64,000 bases of DNA from Paenibacillus caseinilyticus. GTDB lineage: Bacteria; Bacillota; Bacilli; Paenibacillales; NBRC-103111. Position 1 is the stretch's first letter, and every line of letters starts with the position of its first letter. The position numbers and the translations under genes are program-made. The stretch is from NCBI RefSeq assembly GCF_027533645.1, contig NZ_JAQAGY010000012.1, positions 62,001 to 126,000 on the forward strand, given 5' to 3'. Below the pieces are notes generated by a model. The model saw only the letters and a list, made by a program, of their open reading frames with translations, did not search any database and was not told the DNA's origin. Positions 42,213 through 51,032 of the stretch are shown piece after piece.

Positions 42213-44498
42213 ATGAATCCATTAACAGGCAAAGTGTCTTCCATAGATGAAATGCTTGATCTCATCCGTTCCACGCCGGAGATCATGAAGCAGGTATCGT
42301 ACTGGCATACGATTCCTCCCCGGGAGGGGGCATACGAGCCTTTCCCGGACGAACTGCATCCACAGCTGGCGGATGCGCTGAGGGGCAAAGGCGTCTCGCG
42401 GCTCTATACGCACCAGGCCCAGTCGTTCCGCGAGGTCTCGCTGGGACGCCATGTCGTCACAGTGACGCCGACGGCCTCGGGCAAGACCTTATGCTACAAC
42501 CTGCCGGTCGTGCAGGGAATACTGGCCGACGATAGCGCGAGGGCGCTCTATTTGTTTCCGACCAAGGCGCTGGCGCAGGACCAGGTGGCAGAGCTCCAGG
42601 AGCTTGCGAACGCCATGGGAGCCGATCTCAAGACCCATACGTATGACGGGGATACGCCGCCGGCGGTCCGAACGGCGATCCGCAATGCGGGCCATATCGT
42701 CGTAACGAATCCGGACATGCTCCATTCTGCGATTCTGCCCCATCATACGAAGTGGGTGAAACTGTTCGAGAACGTCAAATATATCGTCATTGACGAAGTG
42801 CATACGTACCGCGGGGTGTTCGGCAGCCATGTCGCCAATGTCATCCGCCGCCTGAAGCGCATCTGCCGCTTCTACGGCTCGAACCCCCGGTTCATCTGCG
42901 CCTCCGCGACGATCGATAACCCGAAGGAGCACACGGAGCGGCTGATCGGCGAAGCGGTCTCGCTGGTGGACAAGAACGGGGCGCCGTCGGGCGAGAAGCA
43001 CTTTGTATTCTACAACCCGCCGGTGGTTAACCAGCAGCTCGGCATCCGCAAGAGCAGCGTGCTCGAGACGCGCCGGATTGCCGGCCTGCTCCTGAAGCAG
43101 GGCATCCAGACGATCGTGTTCGCGAGGAGCCGCGTGCGCGTAGAGATTCTGCTGACGTACCTGCAGGAGCTCGTGGTGAACGAGCTTGGCTCGAAGTCTA
43201 TCCGCGGGTACCGCGGGGGTTATCTGCCGAAGCTGCGGCGGGAGATCGAGCGGGGACTGCGCAGCGGGGAGATCCGGGGGGTCGTCTCCACGAACGCCCT
43301 GGAGCTCGGCATCGATATCGGGCAGCTGCAGGCCTGCGTGCTTAACGGCTATCCCGGCACGATCGCATCGACGTGGCAGCAGTCGGGACGCGCCGGGCGA
43401 CGGCAGGAGAGCTCCGTCACGTTCTTAGTGGCGAGCTCCAACCCGCTCGACCAGTATATGATCCAGAATCCGAAGTACTTTATCGAACGGCCGCCGGAGC
43501 GGGCGCTTATTGAGCCGGACAACCTCATCATTCTCGTCGACCATGTCAAGTGCGCAGCTTACGAGCTGCCCTTCGAGGCGGGCGAGACGTTCGGCGGCGA
43601 ATCCCTGAAGGACATCCTGGAATTTCTGACGGAAGAACGCATTCTTCATTATGTCAAAGACCGTTGGCACTGGATGGAACAATCCTTCCCGGCGCACGAT
43701 ATCTCTCTGCGCTCGGCGGCGCAGGAGAATTTCATTATCATCGATATGACGAACGGGGCCAAGGTGATCGGCGAGGTCGACCGCTTCAGTGCGCCTACGA
43801 TGATCCACGAAGAGGCGATCTACATTCACGAGGGCGTGCAGTTCCAAGTGGAGAAGCTCGATTACGAAGAGAAGAAGGCGTACATCCGGGAAGTGAACGT
43901 CGATTATTTCACCGATGCGTCTCTGGCCGTGCAGCTTAAGGTGCTCCATGTGCACCGTGAGGCGGTGGACCGCGGCCTCATGCGACAATTCGGTGAAGTG
44001 ACAGTGAACGCCAAGGCGACGATCTTCAAGAAGATCAAGCTGCGGACCCACGAGAATATCGGTTCGGGTCCGATTCACCTGCCCGAGGAAGAGCTGCACA
44101 CGAGTTCCTATTGGTTCACGTTCGACGAAGAAGTGGCTGCGCAGATGTCGGCGAATGATATGCAGTTCGCGCTGCTGGGGCTTGCCAACGTGCTCGTGCA
44201 TATCGCCCCTCTCTACTTGATGTGCGACCCGCACGACATCCGGGTAGTGCCGCAGGTGAAGGCGGTGCACAACAAGCAGCCTACGATCTTCTTCTATGAC
44301 CGCTATCCGGGCGGCATAGGACTCAGCGAGCGGCTCTACGAGGTGCACGGGCAGCTCATGGCCGAAGCGAAGAGAATCATCTCCGAGTGCGGCTGTCTCA
44401 GCGGCTGTCCGGCGTGCGTCGGCCCGATCGAGGAGGTCGGGCTGACCGGCAAGCAGCTCTCGATCGGTCTGCTGCAGCGGCTCGGAGGCTCGCGATGA
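42213..44498 (+). CDS. mrfA: DEAD/DEAH-box DNA repair helicase MrfA (YprA)
   Basis: MrfA works with the exonuclease MrfB in a UvrABC-independent excision pathway for mitomycin C damage in B. subtilis. The 761-residue protein has helicase motifs TPTASGKT (motif I, about 87-94), DEVHTYRG (motif II), SATIDNP (motif III) and QSGRAGRR (motif VI), followed by a C-terminal DUF1998-type region with a four-cysteine cluster (CGCLSGCPAC near 732-741). The ATG follows AAAGGAG. It overlaps mrfB by four bases (ATGA), and its promoter carries a LexA-like box. Confidence 0.93.
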   Translation: MNPLTGKVSSIDEMLDLIRSTPEIMKQVSYWHTIPPREGAYEPFPDELHPQLADALRGKGVSRLYTHQAQSFREVSLGRHVVTVTPTASGKTLCYNLPVVQGILADDSARALYLFPTKALAQDQVAELQELANAMGADLKTHTYDGDTPPAVRTAIRNAGHIVVTNPDMLHSAILPHHTKWVKLFENVKYIVIDEVHTYRGVFGSHVANVIRRLKRICRFYGSNPRFICASATIDNPKEHTERLIGEAVSLVDKNGAPSGEKHFVFYNPPVVNQQLGIRKSSVLETRRIAGLLLKQGIQTIVFARSRVRVEILLTYLQELVVNELGSKSIRGYRGGYLPKLRREIERGLRSGEIRGVVSTNALELGIDIGQLQACVLNGYPGTIASTWQQSGRAGRRQESSVTFLVASSNPLDQYMIQNPKYFIERPPERALIEPDNLIILVDHVKCAAYELPFEAGETFGGESLKDILEFLTEERILHYVKDRWHWMEQSFPAHDISLRSAAQENFIIIDMTNGAKVIGEVDRFSAPTMIHEEAIYIHEGVQFQVEKLDYEEKKAYIREVNVDYFTDASLAVQLKVLHVHREAVDRGLMRQFGEVTVNAKATIFKKIKLRTHENIGSGPIHLPEEELHTSSYWFTFDEEVAAQMSANDMQFALLGLANVLVHIAPLYLMCDPHDIRVVPQVKAVHNKQPTIFFYDRYPGGIGLSERLYEVHGQLMAEAKRIISECGCLSGCPACVGPIEEVGLTGKQLSIGLLQRLGGSR

Positions 44499-46123
44499 GC
44501 TCGCTGCGGGAGAGGCTGCTGCGGCACAAGAAGCCAGGAGGCGGAGCGGGCGAGCCGCCGGCGGAGATGGAAGCGGGGGCAACGGATAGCCTTGGCGAAG
44601 AAGCCGCCGGAGGACGTGAAGAGGCCGTAGGATCGACGGACGCCGGCACAAGGAACCCCGCGGAGTCGGCGGGTGCGTCCCCGGAGCCGTGGCACGCGGT
44701 CGGCGCTGCGATGGCCGAGAGCGAGTGGGGCGAGTTCGTGCTGCGCCGCCGCACGTACAGTGCGGAGGACAAGCATGGGAGCGCTGAACTCGGAGCCCTG
44801 GCCGGACGTGCACGGATGCTCGAAGCGCTGCTGACGGAGGGGCCATGGAGCAGCGGAGCCATCGCGGAATCCGAAGCGCCGTGGCACGAGCAGTTCCTCT
44901 TCCTCGATACGGAGACGACCGGACTCGGTCACGGCGCGGGCAACGTGCCGTTCATGATCGGCATCGGCTTCTACGAAGGAGGCTCCTTCATCGTAGAACA
45001 GATGCTGATCCGCCATCCGGGCGAGGAAGCCGCGATGCTCGGGTACTTGCAGGACAAGCTCAAGGCCCGCCCGCTGCTCATCTCCTATAACGGCAAGTCA
45101 TTCGACTGGCCGATAGTCCGCAACCGCTACATCATGAACCGGTTGAAGATGGACCAGGAGCCCGAGGCCCATCTGGACTTCCTGTACCCGTCCCGGCGGC
45201 TGTGGAAGCATACGCTGCCCTCCTGCCGGCTGGGGCTCGTGGAAGAGCAGCGGCTCGGCGTGCGCAGGGACGGGGACGTGCCGGGCGCGATGGCGCCGGT
45301 ATTGTATTTCAGATACTTGGCGGAACGGGATCCGCTGGTGCTGCAGGGCGTCTTTCTGCACAATGAACTCGACGTGCTGTCGCTCGCCGGCCTGGCCGTG
45401 CTCTTCGCCCGGCTCCTCGAAGGCAGCCTGAACTGGAGCCACATCCGTGCTTACGGAAGGGAAGAGTGGTTCCGGCTCGGTTTGTGGCTGGAGAAGGCAG
45501 GCCTGCCGGGGAGAGCGGACGAAGCGCTCACGGCTTTGGCGGATGAGCTGCTGGAGTCGAGCGGCGAAGCCGAGAATGAAGAGGGAACGGGGGATGGCGG
45601 TGCCGAAGCGCCGTCCCCGCTGCTGCCCTTGGCACAGTACATGAAACGGAGAGGGCGCTTCGCGGAGGCATGCGCCTTATGGGAGACCTACATCCGGCTG
45701 AAGGGCGGACAGCGGACCGCCTCCCTCGAACCGTACATCGAATTGTCGATGTATCACGAGCATAAGACGAAGCGGCTGGATCTCGCTCTCCTGCATGCCC
45801 GGCAGGCGCAGGATCTATTATGGCGGCGTGGTGCCCTGAAGCGCAGCGGAAGCAGTGGACGGGACGCGCGTCGCAAGGGAGCAGCCGGAGCGGAAGCGGA
45901 GACGGAAGCGCTGGAGAAGCGGGTCGGCAGGCTGGAGCGCAAAGCGGCTCTGGCGGATGCGGGACGCCGCCCTTCGCCGCCCTCCCGCAAGAGACGGGCA
46001 TCGGTGACCGGAGAAGAAAGCGGGATGACCGGGCACAAAGGCAAAGGGGCAAAGCAGACCGGGGCTCCGGGCGGCGAGCAGTTATCGCTTCGGCTTGAGG
46101 AGACCGGGGAAGGCGGCGTATAA
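44495..46123 (+). CDS. mrfB: DEDDh exonuclease MrfB (YprB)
   Basis: MrfB is the nuclease partner of MrfA. The 542-residue protein has a low-complexity N-terminal region (about 10-75), an RNase H-like exonuclease core with FLDTETTGL (near 137), SYNGKSFDWP (near 196) and HNELDVLSL (near 289), then a helical TPR-like region. It is longer than the roughly 413-residue B. subtilis protein because of the N-terminal insert and a basic Arg/Gly/Ala-rich tail (about 440-542). The start ATG 44495 overlaps mrfA. Confidence 0.9.
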   Translation: MSSLRERLLRHKKPGGGAGEPPAEMEAGATDSLGEEAAGGREEAVGSTDAGTRNPAESAGASPEPWHAVGAAMAESEWGEFVLRRRTYSAEDKHGSAELGALAGRARMLEALLTEGPWSSGAIAESEAPWHEQFLFLDTETTGLGHGAGNVPFMIGIGFYEGGSFIVEQMLIRHPGEEAAMLGYLQDKLKARPLLISYNGKSFDWPIVRNRYIMNRLKMDQEPEAHLDFLYPSRRLWKHTLPSCRLGLVEEQRLGVRRDGDVPGAMAPVLYFRYLAERDPLVLQGVFLHNELDVLSLAGLAVLFARLLEGSLNWSHIRAYGREEWFRLGLWLEKAGLPGRADEALTALADELLESSGEAENEEGTGDGGAEAPSPLLPLAQYMKRRGRFAEACALWETYIRLKGGQRTASLEPYIELSMYHEHKTKRLDLALLHARQAQDLLWRRGALKRSGSSGRDARRKGAAGAEAETEALEKRVGRLERKAALADAGRRPSPPSRKRRASVTGEESGMTGHKGKGAKQTGAPGGEQLSLRLEETGEGGV

Positions 46124-46181
46124 TTCGCGGCATTCCGGGCAATACAAGGGAAGATCTGCTCTTACGAAGGAGACCTGTTCC

Positions 46182-46991
46182 ATGCCCGAGCTTCCCGAAA
46201 TGGAAAATTACCGCATACTGCTCAGCGGCCGGATCACGGGCCGGACGATCACCGGTACCGAGGTCGACCGGGAGAAGTCCATCAATGTCACCCCGGAGCG
46301 GTTCCGCGAGGAACTGCTCGGGGCATCCGTCCGCCTCATCGAACGCCGTGCGAAGCACTTGTTGTTCCATCTGTCGACCGGAAATCTGCTCGTCTTGCAT
46401 CTCATGATCGGCGGTATCCTTTATTACGGCAGGCTGGAAGATCGTCCGGACCGTACGGTACAGGTGCGCATCTCGTTTGGAGATGAGCATCTGTTTTTTA
46501 TTGGCCTGCGGCTCGGCTATCTGCATCTGCATTCGCCGGAGGAGGCTTCGGAGCTCATGAAGAAGCTCGGACCCGACCCGTTCGACCCGGCTCTTACAGA
46601 AGAAGCCTTCGCGAACCGGCTGCGTACGCGCAAGGGGACGCTGAAGAGCAATCTCGTCGATCAGAGCGTTCTGGCCGGCATCGGCAACTGCTACAGCGAC
46701 GAGATTTGTTACATCGCGGGCCTCCTGCCTGCCAGACGTCCCGCCACTTTGTCCGCAGAGGAGTATGGGAAGCTGCACAGTGCCATGCGGGAGGTGCTGA
46801 CGGAAGCGACGCGGTACGGCGGGTATATGGAGATGCCCTTGTACCGGGGCGATGCCCTGACCGGTGGCTTCGATGCGAGGTGCCGTGTGTACGATGCCGA
46901 AGGGAAGCCGTGCCAGCGGTGCGGCCAGCCCATCGTCCGGCAGGAGGTGTCCTCGAAGAAGTCGTTCTGCTGCGTGCACTGCCAGCATTAA
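46182..46991 (+). CDS. Formamidopyrimidine/endonuclease VIII-type DNA glycosylase
   Basis: This base-excision enzyme removes oxidised bases and nicks the abasic site. The 269-residue protein begins MPELPEM, with the Pro2 nucleophile and Glu3, has a lysine in RRAKHLLF, the helix-two-turn-helix region SVLAGIGNCYSDE and a C-terminal zinc finger (CQRCGQ ... CCVHC). Sequence alone does not separate MutM from Nei; the NCYSDE and finger region differ from standard MutM. ATG 46182 follows AAGGAG. It lies 58 bases after mrfB and precedes endonuclease IV, forming a repair cassette. Confidence 0.93.
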   Translation: MPELPEMENYRILLSGRITGRTITGTEVDREKSINVTPERFREELLGASVRLIERRAKHLLFHLSTGNLLVLHLMIGGILYYGRLEDRPDRTVQVRISFGDEHLFFIGLRLGYLHLHSPEEASELMKKLGPDPFDPALTEEAFANRLRTRKGTLKSNLVDQSVLAGIGNCYSDEICYIAGLLPARRPATLSAEEYGKLHSAMREVLTEATRYGGYMEMPLYRGDALTGGFDARCRVYDAEGKPCQRCGQPIVRQEVSSKKSFCCVHCQH

Positions 46992-47024
46992 TTCCCGTAG
47001 ACCCAAAGGAGGCGAAGCCGAAGC

Positions 47025-47873
47025 ATGAGGCTCGGCTGTCATATCAGTATCCGCGGAGGCTACGCCGAAGCGGCCCGGACCGCCCTGAAGCTGGGAGCCC
47101 GGTCCTATCAATATTTCCCGAAGAACCCCCGCAGCCTCGCGGTCAAGAGCTTCAACCGGCAGGATGCCGAGGCCTGTGCCCGGCTGTGCAGGGAGCACGG
47201 CCTATCGGCAATCGCCCATACGCCGTACCCGACGAATATGGCGGTGGACGAACCGGGCCTGCGGGAAGCCACTGTGGCATCGCTCCGCAACGATTTGGAG
47301 ATCGCCGACGCATGCGGCTCGACCGGGATTATTGTCCATTTCGGCAAATATAAAAGCCCGGACCCGTTACAAGGCTACAAAAATATTATACAATGTGTGA
47401 ATGACGTGCTTCACGGCTATAAGGGAGAAGCCCTATTCCTGATTGAAAACCAGGCGGGCGAAGGCTCGCGCATGGGAACCACGTTCGAGGAGCTCGTGCA
47501 GATCCGCTCCCTCTGCGCATATCCGGAGAAGGTGGGCTTCTGCCTCGATACGTGCCATGCCTTCGCCTCGGGCCTGTGGCCTTCCGGCGAAGAAGGGTGG
47601 CGGCGCCTGGAGGCGCACGCGCTGCGGACCGGATATTTGCCGCATCTGCACGCCGTTCATCTCAATGATTCGGTCTACCCGTGGGGGTCCGGCAAAGACC
47701 GGCATGCCATGATCGGCCGAGGCGAGATGGGCGAAGCGCGGTTCCGCGAGCTGCTGGCTTCGACTGAGCTCCGCAGCAGGAAGTCGCTGCCCCTCGTACT
47801 CGAAACCCCGGTCCCCCGGGGGCTCACCCATGCGCCCGAAATCCGCTATCTGGAGGAGCTGAGAGACTCATGA
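47025..47873 (+). CDS. nfo: Deoxyribonuclease IV (endonuclease IV)
   Basis: Endonuclease IV cleaves DNA 5' to abasic sites using a trinuclear zinc centre. The 282-residue TIM-barrel protein shows the metal-ligand segments: CHISIRGGY, IVHFGKYK, IENQAGEG, CLDTCHAF, HLNDS and DRHAMIGRGEMG. ATG 47025 follows AGGAGG. It is placed just after the glycosylase gene, which produces its substrate, and overlaps the following gene by four bases. Confidence 0.97.
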   Translation: MRLGCHISIRGGYAEAARTALKLGARSYQYFPKNPRSLAVKSFNRQDAEACARLCREHGLSAIAHTPYPTNMAVDEPGLREATVASLRNDLEIADACGSTGIIVHFGKYKSPDPLQGYKNIIQCVNDVLHGYKGEALFLIENQAGEGSRMGTTFEELVQIRSLCAYPEKVGFCLDTCHAFASGLWPSGEEGWRRLEAHALRTGYLPHLHAVHLNDSVYPWGSGKDRHAMIGRGEMGEARFRELLASTELRSRKSLPLVLETPVPRGLTHAPEIRYLEELRDS

Positions 47874-48211
47874 TCCATGTGTATTTGGACGATTGGCGGG
47901 CTTGTCCGCCCGGCTTCGTGCTGGCAAGGAACCTGGAGGAGTGCCTGCTGCTCCTGAAGGAATGCGAAGTGGATATCCTGTCGCTGGATTATGACCTCGG
48001 CTGGGGGCAGCCGAGCGGAGGGGATCTCGTGCGTGTGATGATCACCTCCTCGCTGTATCCCCGGCGTATTTATTTACATTCGTCCAGTGCTGCCGGAAGG
48101 CAGCAGATGTACCAAGCGCTGTACGGTTCCAAACCGGAAAGCGTAGAACTATCCGCAGGGCCCGTTCCTCCCGAGCTGCTTCAGGCAGCAGCCGAATCCG
48201 CACTAGAATAG
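47870..48211 (+). CDS. Cyclic-phosphate processing receiver-like domain protein
   Basis: The 113-residue protein is a single receiver-like domain. It begins IHVYLDDWRACPPGF and has LSLDYDLGWG (about 39-48), matching the family described as a cyclic-phosphate processing receiver domain (cREC) predicted to act on RNA ends. These are acidic residues in the place of response-regulator phosphoryl sites. The ATG overlaps nfo by four bases, implying a linked function with nucleic-acid repair. The activity is a family prediction and is not demonstrated. Confidence 0.75.
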   Translation: MIHVYLDDWRACPPGFVLARNLEECLLLLKECEVDILSLDYDLGWGQPSGGDLVRVMITSSLYPRRIYLHSSSAAGRQQMYQALYGSKPESVELSAGPVPPELLQAAAESALE

Positions 48212-48220
48212 GTGGTTACT

Positions 48221-48997
48221 ATGTCGCAAGTCGTGTCCTTATCCCATATTGTTTTTACAAGAGAGCAGCGCAGCATCTTACGCGACGTGTCCATGCACGT
48301 TCAAGAGGGGGAGCACTGGGTCATTCTGGGGCGCAACGGCTCCGGCAAAACGACGCTGTTCGAGCTGATGAACGGCTATCAATTCCCCACCTCCGGCAAA
48401 GTTGAAGTGTTGGGGCATACATATGGCGCGTGCGACGTCCGCGAAGTGCGCAAACGCATCGGGTATATCTCGCAGTCGCTCTACGAGAAGCTGAGCCCGT
48501 CCGACCCGGTCTGGGAGATCGTCGCTACAGGCGAGTACGGCTATCTGCGCTTCTACGAACAAATACCGGAAGGTGTCCGGGAGAAAGCGCTCGGCATGCT
48601 GGACTCCGTCGGTCTGAGACACCTCGACATGCAGCCGATGGCTACGCTCTCGCAGGGAGAGCGCCGGAAGGTCATGCTCGCCCGCGCCTTGATGACGGCG
48701 CCGTCCATCCTCATCATGGACGAGCCTTGCGCAGGTCTCGATCTCTACGAAAGAGAGCGGCTGCTCGCGAACATCCATGAGATGGCGCGGCAGGACATCA
48801 CGGTGATTTACGTTACGCATCACATTGAAGAGATTATCCCGCTGTTCACCCATGTTCTCCTCCTGGAGGAAGGGCGTGTGCTGGCAGCCGGACCGAAGCA
48901 GGAAGTACTAACCGAACAAAATTTACAAAAGGCGTTCCGCGTCCCGCTGGCCATCGAGTGGGCGGGGGACCGGCCTTGGATTAAGGTGCAGCCATGA
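48221..48997 (+). CDS. ABC transporter-type ATP-binding protein
   Basis: The 258-residue protein is an ABC ATPase with Walker A GRNGSGKTT, Q-loop YISQS, signature LSQGERRK, Walker B ILIMDEP and the switch His in THHIEEI. No permease gene accompanies it, so it may be a soluble ABC ATPase similar to YlmA/ModF-type proteins or use a distant partner. I chose ATG 48221, five bases after AGGTGG; an in-frame GTG at 48212 is alternative. Its end overlaps the next start. A link to repair is only positional. Confidence 0.9.
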   Translation: MSQVVSLSHIVFTREQRSILRDVSMHVQEGEHWVILGRNGSGKTTLFELMNGYQFPTSGKVEVLGHTYGACDVREVRKRIGYISQSLYEKLSPSDPVWEIVATGEYGYLRFYEQIPEGVREKALGMLDSVGLRHLDMQPMATLSQGERRKVMLARALMTAPSILIMDEPCAGLDLYERERLLANIHEMARQDITVIYVTHHIEEIIPLFTHVLLLEEGRVLAAGPKQEVLTEQNLQKAFRVPLAIEWAGDRPWIKVQP

Positions 48998-50034
48998 GCG
49001 AACAGCATATCGAATATTTAGGTACGGCCAACAGGGGATTCGCCCAGCAGGCGCAGGAGGAGATCCGGCGGCTGTTCGGCCAGCAGGTCAAATGCAAATG
49101 GGTCGTGCCCAACGAGGTGTTCTCCTTCGAACTTGGGCTGTCCCGCGAGGAAGCGGCAGGGAAGCTGCGGGAACAGGAGCCGGCCTTCTTACGGCACATT
49201 CAGCCGATCGACCGGCTGGTAGCCTGGGAGGGTACGACGGAAGAGGCGGTGCGGGAGCTTCAGTCCTATCTGGCGGAGGATGCGGAGCGTATCGCTGGCA
49301 GCACGATAGCCGTGCAGCTTCGCAAAGGCGAAGGCTCGGCGCTGCCGGCCTTCTCCATGCCGGAGCTGAAGTCGGCGGCAGAGGAGCTGCTCACCCGCGA
49401 GCATCATGCGGAGCCGGTCGCCCGCGGAGCCAGGCTCGTGCTCTCCGTGCTGGCCACGGATGCCGCACTGTACCTCGGGCTGTCCCGCCCCGAGGACAAT
49501 TTGTCCGACTGGGCCGGCGGTGCGGTTCGTTTTCGCAGGGAGGAAGGACAGATTTCCCGCGCCAAGTTCAAGCTGCTCGAAGCCGAAGTGACATTCGGGC
49601 TCGAGTTATCGGCTTACCGCAGCGCGCTGGATGTCGGAGCGGCGCCCGGCGGCTGGACTTCGCTCCTGCTGGAGCGGGGGCTGGAGGTCACCGCGGTTGA
49701 CCCTGCGAAGCTGGATGCATCGCTGCTGAAGCATCCCCGTCTGACGTACCTTAGCAAGAAAGCGGATCAAGTTCAGTTCGATGAAGGTCATTTTGATCTG
49801 CTCGTATGCGACATGAGCTGGAGCCACCGCCAGATGGCGCGGCTTGTGAACGGCCTGCTGTATTCGCTGCAGAGCGGCGGCACCGTGATCATCACCGTGA
49901 AGCTCATGCATAAGAAAGCCTTCCAGACGATCCGGGAAGTGGTGGAGGACTTGTCGGCTCAGCTCGATCTGCAGCAGGCGAAGCAGCTGTTCCATAACCG
50001 CGAAGAGCTCACCTTGTTTTTCATCAAAAAGTAG
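48994..50034 (+). CDS. FtsJ/RlmM-like SAM-dependent methyltransferase
   Basis: The 346-residue protein has an N-terminal THUMP-like region (about 1-160) and a C-terminal FtsJ-type Rossmann domain with DVGAAPGGWTSLL (about 210-222), a CDMSW motif and VKLM, consistent with a K-D-K-E ribose 2'-O-methyltransferase such as RlmM, which modifies C2498 of 23S rRNA in E. coli. It overlaps the ABC gene (ATGA). The target is inferred from the fold. Confidence 0.82.
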   Translation: MSEQHIEYLGTANRGFAQQAQEEIRRLFGQQVKCKWVVPNEVFSFELGLSREEAAGKLREQEPAFLRHIQPIDRLVAWEGTTEEAVRELQSYLAEDAERIAGSTIAVQLRKGEGSALPAFSMPELKSAAEELLTREHHAEPVARGARLVLSVLATDAALYLGLSRPEDNLSDWAGGAVRFRREEGQISRAKFKLLEAEVTFGLELSAYRSALDVGAAPGGWTSLLLERGLEVTAVDPAKLDASLLKHPRLTYLSKKADQVQFDEGHFDLLVCDMSWSHRQMARLVNGLLYSLQSGGTVIITVKLMHKKAFQTIREVVEDLSAQLDLQQAKQLFHNREELTLFFIKK

Positions 50035-50051
50035 AAGGGTGGGAGCCGGCG

Positions 50052-50678
50052 ATGCCGGAGCATTCCTACTGGGACGACATCTACGCTTCTCTGTTACCCG
50101 AACAGGTGAAGTATGATCTGTGGCTGGACCGGTTCGCACCGCAGCTGGAAGCTTCCCGCGAGATACCGGTCATCGACCTCGGATGCGGAGCAGGCAACGA
50201 TTCGCTGTACTTGACCGAGCGGGGGTACCGCGTGATTGCTTGCGATGCCTCGGAGGAAGCGCTGAAGCGGGTGAGGGAGAGGGTGCCCGAAGCGCAGACG
50301 AGAAGGCTGGATCTGACGGATCCGCTCCCGTTCGCGGACGGGGCGGCGCAGGTCGTGATAGCCGATCTCAGCTTGCACTATTTTCCCTGGATCGTCACGG
50401 AGGGGATCGTACGGGAAATCGGACGTGTCCTGCGTCCGGGCGGCTGCTTGCTTTGCCGGGTGAATTCCGTGAGGGATACCGAGTACGTCGCGGGCAAGGG
50501 AAGAGAGCTCGAGCCGGCCTATTACGAATGGGAAGGCAAGCGTAAGCGTTTCTTTGACCGCCCTCACCTGGAAGAGCTCCTGAAGGATTGGGATGTGCTG
50601 AGCCTGGAAGAAGGCAACATGAACCGGTACCAGAAACCGAAGGTCGTCTGGACGGCGGCTGCAGCCAAGCGAGACTGA
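50052..50678 (+). CDS. Class I SAM-dependent methyltransferase
   Basis: The 208-residue protein has the SAM motif IDLGCGAGNDSLYL (about 41-54), an acidic loop ACDAS, motif LSLHYFPW and GRVLRPGG, typical of Methyltransf_11/25 proteins. It starts 17 bases after the previous gene, with GGGTGGGAG before ATG 50052. It is probably the last gene of the series beginning with mrfA. The substrate is unknown. Confidence 0.85.
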   Translation: MPEHSYWDDIYASLLPEQVKYDLWLDRFAPQLEASREIPVIDLGCGAGNDSLYLTERGYRVIACDASEEALKRVRERVPEAQTRRLDLTDPLPFADGAAQVVIADLSLHYFPWIVTEGIVREIGRVLRPGGCLLCRVNSVRDTEYVAGKGRELEPAYYEWEGKRKRFFDRPHLEELLKDWDVLSLEEGNMNRYQKPKVVWTAAAAKRD

Positions 50679-50751
50679 CGTGTCTAGGACAAGGGTTGTA
50701 CGGGCTGAACCTACGCAAGAGGGAGGTAGATCAGCTTGTATGGACAAATTC

Positions 50752-50790
50752 GAGCGGAGGGGAAGTCGGGCTTCTGCCCCTCGTTCGCTC
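50752..50790 (+). other. Large hairpin after the methyltransferase gene
   Basis: GAGCG (50752-50756) and GAGGGG (50757-50762) pair with CCCCTC (50777-50782) and CGCTC (50786-50790), with three unpaired bases on the right. There is no T run. It may protect the 3' end of the upstream transcript. Confidence 0.5.
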
Positions 50791-50840
50791 TGGCTGAGGA
50801 GAGACAAGGGAGCCGCCTGCCAATCTCTCAAAAAAGTCTC

Positions 50841-50868
50841 TTGCAAAATCTAACAGGCATGCTATAAT
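50841..50868 (+). promoter_or_regulatory. Sigma-A promoter of the Tad/Flp locus
   Basis: TTGCAA (50841-50846), a 16-base spacer and TATAAT (50863-50868) form a good promoter. The inverted repeat ATAAT-N4-ATTAT (50864-50877) overlaps the -10 and the expected start point, a possible operator. Confidence 0.8.
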
Positions 50869-50874
50869 ACGGAT

Positions 50875-51032
50875 TATCAAATGAAAGACTACCTGATGAA
50901 CAACGAGTGTTCGTTAGGTGTTCCATTGAATCAACCATCTGACAAGCGGAAGCACCGCTGTCCGGGACGGATTGTCCCGGCAGCGCGTGCTTTTTTTGCG
51001 TTTGGGTCGGCTGGTGGAAGGAGAGAAACCTT
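50875..51032 (+). promoter_or_regulatory. Structured leader RNA of the Tad/Flp locus, possible attenuator
   Basis: From a predicted start near 50875 the transcript has a leader of about 158 nt. It contains a 12-bp hairpin (50891-50902 with 50908-50919, two G-U pairs, loop ACGAG), a single-stranded linker of about 30 nt, and a strong intrinsic terminator (50951-50997), then GGAAGGAGAG before the first gene. This is the layout of a transcription-attenuation leader or riboswitch. I recognise no known class: there are no T-box, c-di-GMP or guanidine motifs. A short RNA ending at the terminator is an alternative. Confidence 0.6.
50951..50997 (+). terminator. Intrinsic terminator inside the Tad leader
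   Basis: AGCAC, CGCTG and CCGGGAC on the left (50951-50968) pair with GTCCCGG, CAGCG and GTGCT on the right (50974-50991), with single opposed bases at one or two positions, a five-base loop and seven T residues. It ends 36 bases before the first Tad gene. Confidence 0.9.
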
